Source of the DNA: Fibrobacterota bacterium
GTDB lineage: Bacteria > Fibrobacterota > Fibrobacteria > UBA11236
Length of the DNA stretch: 64,000 nucleotides
Reading direction: 5' to 3'
Assembly (NCBI GenBank): GCA_023249635.1
Contig: JAHFCH010000005.1
Span: 1-64,000, forward strand
A program made the position numbers and the translations under genes. Within the stretch, counting starts at the first letter, position 1. Every line of letters starts with the position of its first letter. The notes below the pieces were generated by a model. The model saw only the letters and a list, made by a program, of their open reading frames with translations, was not told the DNA's origin and ran no database searches. Positions 16,343 through 24,471 of the stretch are shown piece by piece.

Positions 16343-18043
16343 CTAAGGCCGGAACTCCACCAGCTTCGCTCCCTCGCGCTGATTCTCGTACGCGAGCTTG
16401 ATCCAGTCGGCCGAACGCGCGACTTCGCCAGAGACCTCGACCTCGTCGAGGCTGCCCAGGAATTCGTAACCGGTTTTGCGATTGCCGTGCTTGCCCATCA
16501 CGAAGGCGGGCGAATAGCGGTAGTCGATGGCGCCCTTGGCGGAGGCTTTGCCCGCCGGCTTGCCGTCGATGTAAAGGCTTAAGGTGGAACCGTCATAGAC
16601 GCCGGCCAGATGATGCCAGGCCGAGTCCAAAAGGCTCATGGCCCCCTTGGCCGATTCCACGCCCAGCGGCGCATCGCCATTGAAGATGGAGAATCGGCCG
16701 GTGCCGTTCGGATTCACGCGCAGGTTGTAGCTATCTCCCATGGTGGCCAAGGTGCCGCCCAGTAAGCCCGAGCGCGTGCCGCGCATCCAGGCCGAAACGG
16801 TAATCAGGGCATTGGGCTGCAGCAAGGGATCGGCCACCGGGGCTGCGATATAATCGGTTCCGCCGAAGCCGGCTCCATGGCCCGCCACTCCCCCCCGATC
16901 CGCCGAGGCCGTGCGGTCCGAAGCGGGATCATAGCCCACCGCATCTTGGTAGAGATCCGAGGTGGTGGTATCGGCGGCATACTCGCCCAGATGCCAAACG
17001 CCCGCGAAGCCGGTGCCCGCGTTGAATACCTGACGGCCGTCGGAGAAGCTTTCGGCCTTGGGCACGCCCCAATGCAAGGTCAGGAATTGCGCGTTGGCAT
17101 TGCCTTGCACGCGATCGACGCGCACCCAAATCTCCGCCCGCCCCGCCTCCGAATCCCAGCGCTCGATTTCGTAGCGTAGGCGTTTCCCCTGCGCGTCCGA
17201 GAAGCGGATGTCGTTCCCGTTGCTTTCCGCGAAGTTGAAGTTGGACGCGTCCAGTCGCACCAGTACGGGGAAATCGTCCACGCTTCCGGGCACGTTGGCG
17301 CCCGCGGCGGTGGTGTTGAGGTATAGGCGTTTGGATCCGGGCCAGGCTGCGTAGTTCTCGTTCTCGAAGGAAGCCAAGCGTAAAGCGCCGATGTCGGTGA
17401 TGGAATCCGGCACGGCGGAGACGCTGTCGATCTCGCGCGCGTCCACGGCGGGGGCGCTGTATACCGCTCGTAACGTGTAGGTTCCCCCGGGCATCCCATC
17501 CACGCGGAAGCTTCCCGTCGCCGAATCGGCCTTGACCTGGCGCTCCAGGCCGTAAACCTGGACCCAGGTACGTCCGGCGAAACCTTCCGGGGGCACGATG
17601 GCGCCCGTTACGGAGCCGGTGGGCTTAAGCGATGCCTTGGCCAGACCCACCTGGTCCTTGTCCCCGGCGATCACGGCGGGCAGCAGCACTCCGCGGCCCG
17701 CGCTATCGCTGATTTCCACGAAGTATTCCCCGCGCTTCACCGAATCCATGCGGAAGGCGCCGGCCGCGTCGGTGCGCACGTTGCGTATGCTCGCGGTCAT
17801 CCCCGCGGTTTCCGAGCCGCCCCCGATGGCGGCGGTATCCGAGAGGAAATGCTTGGGGCGCAGACGCACCAAAGCGTTGGCGGCGGCGCTGCCATCGGGA
17901 TTGGTCACGGTACCCACCAGGGCCACGGCTTCGGAGCCGCCCCCGCCGCCGGCCACCTCGGTGGGACGGTTGGAGCAATGCCAAAGGCAGGCAAGGGCGA
18001 GGCCGACGGCGAGAGCGCGGAACATGGAGAGCACGTCACGCAT
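16343..18043 (-). CDS. LamG/DUF2341 surface lipoprotein coupled to TIGR02147 regulator, cluster A
   Basis: A 566-residue lipoprotein: lipobox LACLWHCSN near residue 20-28, then two carboxypeptidase-regulatory-like beta domains (VALVGTVTNPDGSAAANALV, FRMDSVKRGEYFVEISD), each preceded by a GGGSE motif. A DUF2341 domain follows (DDFPVLVRLDASNFNF, SDAQGKRLRYEIERWD, FLTLHWG), and a LamG/concanavalin jelly roll ends the protein (FAGVWHLGEYAAD, AWHHLAGVYDGSTLSLYIDG, GSLDEVEVSG). ATG at 18043 overlaps the regulator stop by 8 bases and has GGGAGG upstream; an ATG at 18139 would lie deep inside the regulator. The fold suggests glycan binding at the surface. Confidence 0.85.
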   Translation of the reverse strand: MRDVLSMFRALAVGLALACLWHCSNRPTEVAGGGGGSEAVALVGTVTNPDGSAAANALVRLRPKHFLSDTAAIGGGSETAGMTASIRNVRTDAAGAFRMDSVKRGEYFVEISDSAGRGVLLPAVIAGDKDQVGLAKASLKPTGSVTGAIVPPEGFAGRTWVQVYGLERQVKADSATGSFRVDGMPGGTYTLRAVYSAPAVDAREIDSVSAVPDSITDIGALRLASFENENYAAWPGSKRLYLNTTAAGANVPGSVDDFPVLVRLDASNFNFAESNGNDIRFSDAQGKRLRYEIERWDSEAGRAEIWVRVDRVQGNANAQFLTLHWGVPKAESFSDGRQVFNAGTGFAGVWHLGEYAADTTTSDLYQDAVGYDPASDRTASADRGGVAGHGAGFGGTDYIAAPVADPLLQPNALITVSAWMRGTRSGLLGGTLATMGDSYNLRVNPNGTGRFSIFNGDAPLGVESAKGAMSLLDSAWHHLAGVYDGSTLSLYIDGKPAGKASAKGAIDYRYSPAFVMGKHGNRKTGYEFLGSLDEVEVSGEVARSADWIKLAYENQREGAKLVEFRP

Positions 18044-18875
18044 GGGCGCCTCCCTCTTCGGGTTTCTTGGAGACGGGAAAAATCTGGAAGTTGACTTGGA
18101 TGACGCGCTTCGGGTCCGGGCAATTGCGCGCCAGCTCAAGCAGCTCGCGGCGGAAATTCTTGATCTTCTCCTCTACCATGGCATAGCCGTCCTCGGGCAG
18201 ACTCAACGTAAGCGCCGAGAGGCTGCGCTCGTCGCGGGGAAGCTTGTCCAAGGCCACTTTTGCCAAGTCCAGGGTCTCGATGATGAACTGGTTCACGGCC
18301 AGCGAACGGGTATCGTAGCCCGAAGTGATGACCGGATCGGATTTCTCGTAGGCGCCCGTCTCGTTGCGGCGGATAAGGCCCAGTTCCTCCAGGAGCTTGA
18401 TGGCCTTTTGCGCCTCGGCGGTGGAGATGGCCGGCTCCAGCATGCGCGAGAGTTCGCGGTAATCGTCCTTGAAGGGATGGAACGCCAGCACTTCGCGGAT
18501 GACGCTGTAGTACCACTTCTCGTAGAACGCGTATTGCGTCGAGTCCACCTGCTTCAGGTTCGACTTGGGGAACGCGATGATGCGTTCGAAGTAGCGCTTC
18601 TTTTCCGTGTGCCCTTTGCTCTGGCTGAACAGCACCAACAATTCGAAATAGTCCGCTTCATCCTTCTTAAGCGCCAAGAAGCGGACGAAGGACGCCACGG
18701 TATGCGGCGACATGTTGGTTTTGCCTTGCAGGATCTGGGCGAAGGTCCCTGTGGACTTGAACCCGATGGCCTGCGAGATATAGCGATGGGTGAACGCTTT
18801 CAGCGCCGCCCGTCTTGCTTCGTAATAATCACGGAGGTACTTGCGGTAGTCCGTATACTGGAAAAGGTCGACCAT
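18036..18875 (-). CDS. TIGR02147/DUF4423 family transcriptional regulator, cluster A
   Basis: A 279-residue cytoplasmic protein of the TIGR02147 family. It begins MVDLFQYTDYRKYLRDYYEA, then an HTH-like region (YISQAIGFKSTGTFAQILQG, NMSPHTVASFVRFLALKKDE) and the C-terminal DUF4423 part (FYEKWYYSVIREVLAFHPFK, AQKAIKLLEELGLIRRNETG, ending VNFQIFPVSKK). ATG at 18875 is chosen because the family motif starts there; a longer frame upstream has no family similarity. The lipoprotein gene overlaps its 3' end, so the two should be made in fixed ratio. Targets are unknown; local control of cluster A is inferred. Confidence 0.88.
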   Translation of the reverse strand: MVDLFQYTDYRKYLRDYYEARRAALKAFTHRYISQAIGFKSTGTFAQILQGKTNMSPHTVASFVRFLALKKDEADYFELLVLFSQSKGHTEKKRYFERIIAFPKSNLKQVDSTQYAFYEKWYYSVIREVLAFHPFKDDYRELSRMLEPAISTAEAQKAIKLLEELGLIRRNETGAYEKSDPVITSGYDTRSLAVNQFIIETLDLAKVALDKLPRDERSLSALTLSLPEDGYAMVEEKIKNFRRELLELARNCPDPKRVIQVNFQIFPVSKKPEEGGAHA

Positions 18876-19210
18876 GTTGATTTTGGATAAATATACGGAA
18901 AATACCCCGCTTCGCATGGTATATTCTGCTTCGTGAAATTCGCGCAAAACCCAAACCTCCAAAATCGCGTCACTACACGGGGCGGATTTCCTTGGCTTGG
19001 GCCGATCCGACGAATATTTATCCCTGTAGTTACCCTGCGAGGATAAGGCGTGTCCATAGCCCGAATACGTGAAACGCATTTGAGAAAACACAAAAGGCAG
19101 CATGTTCTTTACCTGCCCAAAGAGCGTTTGGGAAGCCCTGGGGGATTGTTCTATGTTTAGGCTTTCCTCCCGGCGGGCCGGATCCACGGGTCGCCAACGA
19201 CAATAGTGTT
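18876..19210 (+). other. Divergent intergenic region between cluster A regulator and pilB
   Basis: This 335-base stretch has no convincing gene. It must carry promoters in both directions. An AT-rich patch (18880-18925) lies just before the regulator ATG and includes a minus-strand TATATT. The nonamer ACTACACGG (18972-18980) also occurs upstream of the second TIGR02147 regulator. pilB lacks a strong ribosome site before 19211. Confidence 0.5.
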
Positions 19211-21385
19211 ATGACGCCGACCTTGACCCACACCGCACCTGAAGCAGGATCTGTCTTGGAAAACCAGTCTCCATTGAAGACCACGTTGCTCGCGTACCGA
19301 AAAGAGTCGTTGCAACAATTCGCGCAGCTGTTGAAAAGCGCGGACGTGGGCCAATTCCTGCAATTGTTCGCCGGCAATTTCGGACATGCCGACAAGCTGC
19401 AATGCGAGATGGCGCTGGCGGTTTTCAGCCCCGGCGACTCCCTGGAAAACTTCATCCATGATGTCGCGACCCTGAAGCTCATCGCCAAGGTCCCCTGCCT
19501 ATTGGCCGTCGTCAACGAAGGCGGCATGAACCAGGTGGCCGAGGCCAAGGCCGAGCTTGCGGCCGACGATATCCTCTACCTGCCCCTGCCGCCCCAGGAA
19601 CTGGGCAAGATCCTTAAAACCTACGTCGCCAGCCTGCGCATCGAGTATAAGAAGAAGTCCCAACGGCTGGACTTCTCCAAGAAGGCCCAGGCCTTGGGCG
19701 CCATTCTGGTCGAGAACGGCATCATTTCCTCGGTGCAGCTCAAGAAGGCACTGGATTTCCAGAAGGAGACCACCAACCTGCGCTTGGGCGATGCGCTGGT
19801 CTCCTTGGGCTTCATCGACGAATTCCAGAAGACCCACTTCCTGGCCAGCCAGTTGGGCGTGCCCGTGGCGACCCCGAAGCAATTCGCCTCCGCCGATCTC
19901 AACGTGGTGGCGCTGATCCCGGAACGGGTGGCTCGCGAATACCATTGCATCGCCCTGGAGAAGAACGAAGACGAGTTGATCGTGGCCATGTTGGATACCT
20001 CCAACCTGCGGCTGCTCGACAATCTGCGCGACCAGACCGACCTGCGTATCAATCCCATCCTGGGCACGCTGGAAGACATCACCGTTTCCATCGAGCGGTA
20101 TTACCGCGACATCGCTTCGCACCGCAGCGCTTCCGATCTGATGGCCGACCTCGCGACCGAGGTGCAGTACATCAAGAAGGTCGAAGAGGAGATGGGCGTC
20201 GAGGAGGCCGCCAGCGCGGGGGCCGAGCTCGGCATCATCAAGCTGGTGAACATGCTCATCGCCAACGCGGTGCGCGACCGCGCCAGCGATATCCATATCG
20301 AGCCCATGGAAAAGGAATTGTCGGTGCGCTACCGTATCGACGGCGAGCTGCGCCGCGTGATGTCGCCGCCGCGCCATTCCCATCAGGCCATCATCACCCG
20401 TATCAAGATCCTTTCCGACCTTAACATCGCCGAGCGCCGCCTGCCCCAGGACGGGCGCATGGTGGTCAAGATCGGCCTCAAGGAAGTGGACGTACGCGTC
20501 TCGATACTGCCGACCATCTTCGGCGAGAAATGCGTGCTGCGTATCCTGGACAAGGAAGCCTACGAGAAGTCCATGTTCAGCCTGGGCTTCACCGAGCATG
20601 AGCTGGCCATCTTCAAGGAAAACATCGGCAAGCCCCACGGCATGTGCGTGGTGACCGGCCCCACCGGCTCGGGCAAATCCACCACATTGTACTCAGCGCT
20701 GCAGCAAATAAAAGACGTGACTTCGAACATCATCACCGTCGAGGATCCCGTCGAGTACCACATGGAAGGCGTGACCCAGGTGCCCGTGAACGCGGCCATC
20801 GGCATGACCTTCGCGAACGCCCTGCGCTCCATCCTGCGCCAGGATCCGGATACCATCCTCATCGGCGAAATCCGCGATAACGAAACGGCCGACATCGCCG
20901 TCAAGATGGCCCTCACCGGCCACATGGTGTTCTCATCGCTGCACACCAACGACGCTTCCAGCGCCATCGCCCGCTTCGTCGATATCGGCATCCCGCCCCT
21001 GTTGCTGGCATCCTCGCTCAACCTGGTCATCGCCCAGCGCCTGGTCCGCAAAATCTGCCCGCGCTGCAAAGTGTCATATACGCCGCCCCAGGAGATGATC
21101 GATCAGCTCGGCCTGCAATCCATGGGCCCGGATATCAAGTTCCACATGGGCGAAGGCTGCGTGACCTGCAACGGCGTGGGCTACTCGGGCCGTATCGGCA
21201 TCTTCGAGATGCTGAACGCTTCGCGCGAGATCAAGAAGCTTATCCTCAAGAACGCCTCCACCATGGAAATCCAGGACTGCGCCGAGAAGGAAGGCATGAA
21301 GACCTTGCGCCAGGCCGGCATCGAACTGGTGATCAAGGGCGATACCACCATCGAGCAAATCCTCGCGGCGACCACGGAGATCTGA
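19211..21385 (+). CDS. pilB: Type IV pilus assembly ATPase PilB/GspE with degenerate receiver-like N-terminus
   Basis: A 724-residue motor ATPase, about 150 residues longer than usual PilB. Residues 1-145 look like a response-regulator receiver fold without the phosphoacceptor Asp (VPCLLAVVNEGG, then ADDILYLPLPPQELGKILKT). An MshEN/GspE_N domain follows (ALGAILVENGIISSVQLKKA, LVSLGFIDEFQ, LIPERVAREYHCIAL). The ATPase has RYRIDGELRRV, Walker A GPTGSGKST (about 483-491), Asp box EDPVEYHMEG, Walker B ILIGEIRD, His box SSLHTNDASSA and a four-cysteine zinc site (CPRC, CVTC). It powers pilus extension with PilC. It starts an operon with the two genes below. Confidence 0.93.
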   Translation: MTPTLTHTAPEAGSVLENQSPLKTTLLAYRKESLQQFAQLLKSADVGQFLQLFAGNFGHADKLQCEMALAVFSPGDSLENFIHDVATLKLIAKVPCLLAVVNEGGMNQVAEAKAELAADDILYLPLPPQELGKILKTYVASLRIEYKKKSQRLDFSKKAQALGAILVENGIISSVQLKKALDFQKETTNLRLGDALVSLGFIDEFQKTHFLASQLGVPVATPKQFASADLNVVALIPERVAREYHCIALEKNEDELIVAMLDTSNLRLLDNLRDQTDLRINPILGTLEDITVSIERYYRDIASHRSASDLMADLATEVQYIKKVEEEMGVEEAASAGAELGIIKLVNMLIANAVRDRASDIHIEPMEKELSVRYRIDGELRRVMSPPRHSHQAIITRIKILSDLNIAERRLPQDGRMVVKIGLKEVDVRVSILPTIFGEKCVLRILDKEAYEKSMFSLGFTEHELAIFKENIGKPHGMCVVTGPTGSGKSTTLYSALQQIKDVTSNIITVEDPVEYHMEGVTQVPVNAAIGMTFANALRSILRQDPDTILIGEIRDNETADIAVKMALTGHMVFSSLHTNDASSAIARFVDIGIPPLLLASSLNLVIAQRLVRKICPRCKVSYTPPQEMIDQLGLQSMGPDIKFHMGEGCVTCNGVGYSGRIGIFEMLNASREIKKLILKNASTMEIQDCAEKEGMKTLRQAGIELVIKGDTTIEQILAATTEI

Positions 21386-21392
21386 GGGAGCC

Positions 21393-23264
21393 ATGGGAGA
21401 TACGCGCTTCGGCAAACCCGCGGAGGAGAACCTGGACTGGGACAACCTCGACCGTCCCGTTCCCATGGATCTTATCGATCCGGAATTCCCCGCCCATGCC
21501 CCCTTCCTCGAATCGCGTCCCGGCGCCGCTTCGGAAATCCTCCCCCGCGAAGAATCCGAAGCCCTCGCCCGCGAAGCGGATGGGACGGAAGAAGCCCCCG
21601 CCGATCGCACCATCGAGATGACCCAGGGCAGATTGCCCACTTCCCAGTCGGAAGGCACCCTTGAGATGCCCGCCCGCGGTGCGCCTTCCATGCCGCCTCC
21701 CGGCGCCACCCTCTTCGGCGGCACCGACGCGCTGCAAGACGATTTCGCCCGCATCCGCGCCAAGATGGACGCCGAGGCTGCCGAGGACAAGCTCAAGAAG
21801 GCCGAGACCGAAAAGGAAGAGGCGTCCCAGCGTGAACGCCTGGAACAGTGGATGGCCAATGCCCGCGCCCGTTTGCTCAAAGCCGACGCCGATCTCACCG
21901 GCCCATCGGGCCGCATCCGCATCCGCAAGGAAAGCTCCCCCAGCCTCTACCGCTTGGCGGAGATGCAGAAGACCATTTATAGCGATGGCGAGGCCACCCA
22001 GGCGGACGGTGCGAAACCGGTTCCCCCGAAGCCGGCGCCTCCGCTCGATCCCATGGCCACCATCTCGGTGCCCACGGAGCAATTCCTGACTTTGGACGCG
22101 CCCGCGCAACCGACGATGCGGGAACAAGCCCTGGCCAAGCAGGCCGCGCAGCAGGCGGCCCAGGTGGCTGCCGTGCAGCAGGCCGCGACCCGGCACGCCG
22201 AAGAGCAGAAGGCCCAGGCGGAACAGGTGCTGGCCGCCCGCGCCGTCGCCGCCCAGGCCAAGCAGAACCTGACCGCATTCACCCCCATGACCCGCGAAGA
22301 GGCGCTCACCCGCAAGGTAGCCAAGCTGCGCAAGGTCGCCGGCGGCAGCGACAACACCCTGATGGTGGCCGCCCCCATGGGCGAAGGGGATGATCGTTCC
22401 GCCTTGAATTTCGCCGTCGCGGCCGTGGTCGTGATTGCCATCCTGGTCCTGGGCCTGGGGCTGTTCGCCGCCACCCAGGCAGGGCTTTTCGACGGCCTCG
22501 AGAATCGCATCCCTTTCCTCAAGCCCAAAATCGCCGCCGTGGTTCCGGCCGTGCAGAATCCGCAGCCTCCCGCCGCTCCCTCCCCTGCTCCGGTTGCGCA
22601 GCCCGCACAGCTCGTACAGCCTAAGGCTGCCGCCGTCGCGCCCTCGCCATCCCGCGAAATCCCGCCGGCAAATCAGCCCGCCCCAACCACCGGCCGTCCC
22701 GCCAACTACGCGGAGATTCCCCCGGGAAACCAGCCGACGGCGGCGGAACTCCGTAACCTGGCGGCTACCCAGGCCGTCCGCCCCGCCCCCAAGCCGCCCA
22801 CGCCCGCCGCCGTTAAGACGCCGACGCCGCGCGCACCCAAGCCCGAGCCGGTGCGGGCCGCCAAGGTAAAGAAGCCCGCGCCCGCCGCCGTAGCCGCTGC
22901 CGCCGACGATGACGGCGAAATCCCCGCCTATGCCAAACCGCGCGCCAAGGCCTCCAACCTTGGCGAAATCATCCTGCGCGCCTCGGTGCAGGCCGCCAGC
23001 AACATCGACAAGGACAATCTGCTGGAGCTTTACAACCGCTACGCCCTGGGCTTCCCGGGACTTTCCGGCGAAGTCGTCATCGGCCTGACCGTCGATCCGG
23101 GCGGCCGCATCCTGGAAGGATCCATCGTAAGCAGCACCACGGGCGTGGACGCGTTCGATCAAGAGCTATTGCGCAAGGTGCTGGACTGGCGCCTGCGTTC
23201 CTTCCCGGACTCCCGTCCGAAGTTCATCTCCGTTCCGTTTCTGTTCCCCTTACAAGGGCACTAA
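21393..23264 (+). CDS. TonB/AgmX-like envelope-spanning protein
   Basis: A 623-residue bitopic protein. The cytoplasmic part (1-330) is acidic with a coiled coil (about 120-165) and Ala/Gln-rich helix (230-290). One membrane helix lies near 335-358 (NFAVAAVVVIAILVLGLGLF). A long Pro/Ala periplasmic spacer with PxxP repeats (380-520) leads to a C-terminal domain (VIGLTVDPGGRILEGSIVSS, LLRKVLDWRL, SVPFLFPL) of the TonB/AgmX-PglI type. It starts 8 bases after pilB. In Myxococcus AgmX belongs to gliding machinery; here a link between pilus motor and envelope is inferred from the operon. Confidence 0.82.
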   Translation: MGDTRFGKPAEENLDWDNLDRPVPMDLIDPEFPAHAPFLESRPGAASEILPREESEALAREADGTEEAPADRTIEMTQGRLPTSQSEGTLEMPARGAPSMPPPGATLFGGTDALQDDFARIRAKMDAEAAEDKLKKAETEKEEASQRERLEQWMANARARLLKADADLTGPSGRIRIRKESSPSLYRLAEMQKTIYSDGEATQADGAKPVPPKPAPPLDPMATISVPTEQFLTLDAPAQPTMREQALAKQAAQQAAQVAAVQQAATRHAEEQKAQAEQVLAARAVAAQAKQNLTAFTPMTREEALTRKVAKLRKVAGGSDNTLMVAAPMGEGDDRSALNFAVAAVVVIAILVLGLGLFAATQAGLFDGLENRIPFLKPKIAAVVPAVQNPQPPAAPSPAPVAQPAQLVQPKAAAVAPSPSREIPPANQPAPTTGRPANYAEIPPGNQPTAAELRNLAATQAVRPAPKPPTPAAVKTPTPRAPKPEPVRAAKVKKPAPAAVAAAADDDGEIPAYAKPRAKASNLGEIILRASVQAASNIDKDNLLELYNRYALGFPGLSGEVVIGLTVDPGGRILEGSIVSSTTGVDAFDQELLRKVLDWRLRSFPDSRPKFISVPFLFPLQGH

Positions 23265-23298
23265 AATTCGCGCGCGTGGGGCGCCGGGAGGATTTTGG

Positions 23299-23784
23299 AT
23301 GACGTCATTCCGCCGTTACCTGTTGGCCTTATTGGCCCTATCAGCCCTGCTGGCGGGTTGCATGGGTTCCATGACCATGAAGAAACCCGAGCAGGGCATC
23401 ACGGGCGCCTTTACCACCTATGGTCCGCCCGCCGCGCAGGAAGATTGCGGCCCCAAGGTGACCCAGGCGGAAAAGGATTCCTGCCGCCACGGCAACCAGC
23501 GCGTCATCGAAGAGCCATACCAGGGAACCCTCGGCATCCGCAACCTGGATACGCGCAAGCTGGTGGAACAGCCGTTGGATGCCCAGGGCAATTTCCGCAC
23601 CGTGCTCGACCCGGGTGCCTACGAGATTTGCCTGAATGGGGAATGCAGCGATCCTATCGAGATCCGCATGGGGCGCTGGGCCACCTATGGCCAACGCCTG
23701 CCGCGTCCCGCTTCGGAAATCCCGAAGCCCGGGGCCGGAGCCGCGCAGAAGCCGACCGGGGACACCGCGTCGACGGTGCGCTGA
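23299..23784 (+). CDS. Small lipoprotein in the pilB operon
   Basis: A 161-residue lipoprotein with lipobox LLAGC at residues 17-21. The mature part has four further cysteines (EDCGP, DSCRH, YEICLNGEC) and a single beta-like domain (GTLGIRNLDTRKLVEQPLDA, FRTVLDPGAYEI) resembling a short carboxypeptidase-regulatory fold. GGGAGG lies upstream of the ATG at 23299. No named family recognised. It is 35 bases after the AgmX-like gene and likely outer-membrane attached, perhaps a partner of the TonB-like C-terminus. Confidence 0.75.
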   Translation: MTSFRRYLLALLALSALLAGCMGSMTMKKPEQGITGAFTTYGPPAAQEDCGPKVTQAEKDSCRHGNQRVIEEPYQGTLGIRNLDTRKLVEQPLDAQGNFRTVLDPGAYEICLNGECSDPIEIRMGRWATYGQRLPRPASEIPKPGAGAAQKPTGDTASTVR

Positions 23785-23815
23785 AGCCGGCTTCAGGTCA
23801 ATTCCCGCATTTTTC

Positions 23816-23844
23816 TTGAACTATACCCGATCAGGTATAAATTC
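23816..23844 (+). promoter_or_regulatory. Possible promoter of the hipBST operon
   Basis: TTGAAC (23816-23821) resembles a -35 box, with TATAAA or TAAATT about 14-16 bases later. The first operator palindrome fills the spacer, so bound repressor would block RNA polymerase. The short spacing makes the exact promoter uncertain. Confidence 0.4.
23822..23839 (+). promoter_or_regulatory. hip operator O1
   Basis: 18-base imperfect palindrome TATACCCGATCAGGTATA; first of three similar sites ahead of hipB, comparable to the TATCC-N8-GGATA operators bound by E. coli HipB. Confidence 0.8.
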
Positions 23845-23861
23845 AATCCTTTTTTCATTCT

Positions 23862-23879
23862 TATACCCTTTCGGGTATA
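23862..23879 (+). promoter_or_regulatory. hip operator O2
   Basis: 18-base palindrome TATACCCTTTCGGGTATA, 40 bases downstream of O1, so on nearly the same face of the helix. Confidence 0.8.
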
Positions 23880-23902
23880 AGAAATGGTATTTTATAGGAA
23901 AT

Positions 23903-23920
23903 TATATCCGATCGGGTATA
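23903..23920 (+). promoter_or_regulatory. hip operator O3
   Basis: 18-base palindrome TATATCCGATCGGGTATA, 41 bases after O2, ending two bases before the hipB ATG at 23923. It would overlap the ribosome site region of the transcript. Confidence 0.8.
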
Positions 23921-23922
23921 CC

Positions 23923-24141
23923 ATGCCTACCGCCCTCTCCAGATACGTAAAAGCACGCCGCGAACGCGCGAATTTGACCCAGGCCGATCTCGCGCTAAAG
24001 GCCGGAGTCGGGTTGCGGTTCATCCGTGATCTGGAACAAGGCAAGCAAACCTTACGGATGGATAAGGTAAACCAGGTGCTCGCGATGTTCGGACAGGAAC
24101 TTGGCCCACAACGTTTGGAAACCGACGCGGAAGCGGGATAA
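23923..24141 (+). CDS. hipB: HipB antitoxin/repressor
   Basis: A 72-residue XRE-type DNA-binding protein: LSRYVKARRERANLTQADLA, then LKAGVGLRFIRDLEQGKQTL is a textbook helix-turn-helix, and the short tail (VLAMFGQELGPQRLE) matches HipB. I use ATG at 23923, since the upstream ATG at 23884 would translate the third operator into protein. It should bind the three palindromes and repress its own operon, and bind the kinase toxin. It is followed after three bases by hipS. Confidence 0.9.
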   Translation: MPTALSRYVKARRERANLTQADLALKAGVGLRFIRDLEQGKQTLRMDKVNQVLAMFGQELGPQRLETDAEAG

Positions 24142-24144
24142 CCC

Positions 24145-24471
24145 ATGGCATATCGTAGCGGCGAAGTACTCGTCGACGGAATTCCGGCCGGGCGTATCTC
24201 CGAAACGGAGAATGGTTACCTCTTTGCGTATGCTAAAGCATACCTGGCCGGGGAGGATGCGCAGGCCGTCAGTCTCACCTTTCCCTTGCGTGGCGATCCC
24301 TATGAATCGAAAGTCCTATTCCCATTCTTCGATGGCCTGATCCCCGAAGGGTGGCTTTTGGATATCGCTGAAAAGACATGGAAGTTGAATACACGGGATC
24401 GGATGGGTTTATTGCTCGCATGCTGCGAGGATTGCATCGGCAACGTAAGCATCAAAGGCGATAAGAAGTAA
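24145..24471 (+). CDS. hipS: HipS-like protein (HipA N-subdomain 1 as a separate gene)
   Basis: A 108-residue protein equivalent to the first N-terminal subdomain of HipA: GEVLVDGIPAGRISETENGY, VSLTFPLRGDPYESK, then LFPFFDGLIPEGWLLDIAEK, with the conserved FF.GLLPEG-type motif. In the HipBST system of enteropathogenic E. coli this small protein, not HipB, neutralises the kinase. The stop overlaps the next start as TAATG, indicating coupled translation. Confidence 0.85.
   Translation: MAYRSGEVLVDGIPAGRISETENGYLFAYAKAYLAGEDAQAVSLTFPLRGDPYESKVLFPFFDGLIPEGWLLDIAEKTWKLNTRDRMGLLLACCEDCIGNVSIKGDKK

Noticed and set aside
18876-19187. N-terminal extension of the cluster A regulator by 104 residues
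   Set aside because: The family start motif is at 18875, and the second regulator begins at the equivalent point.
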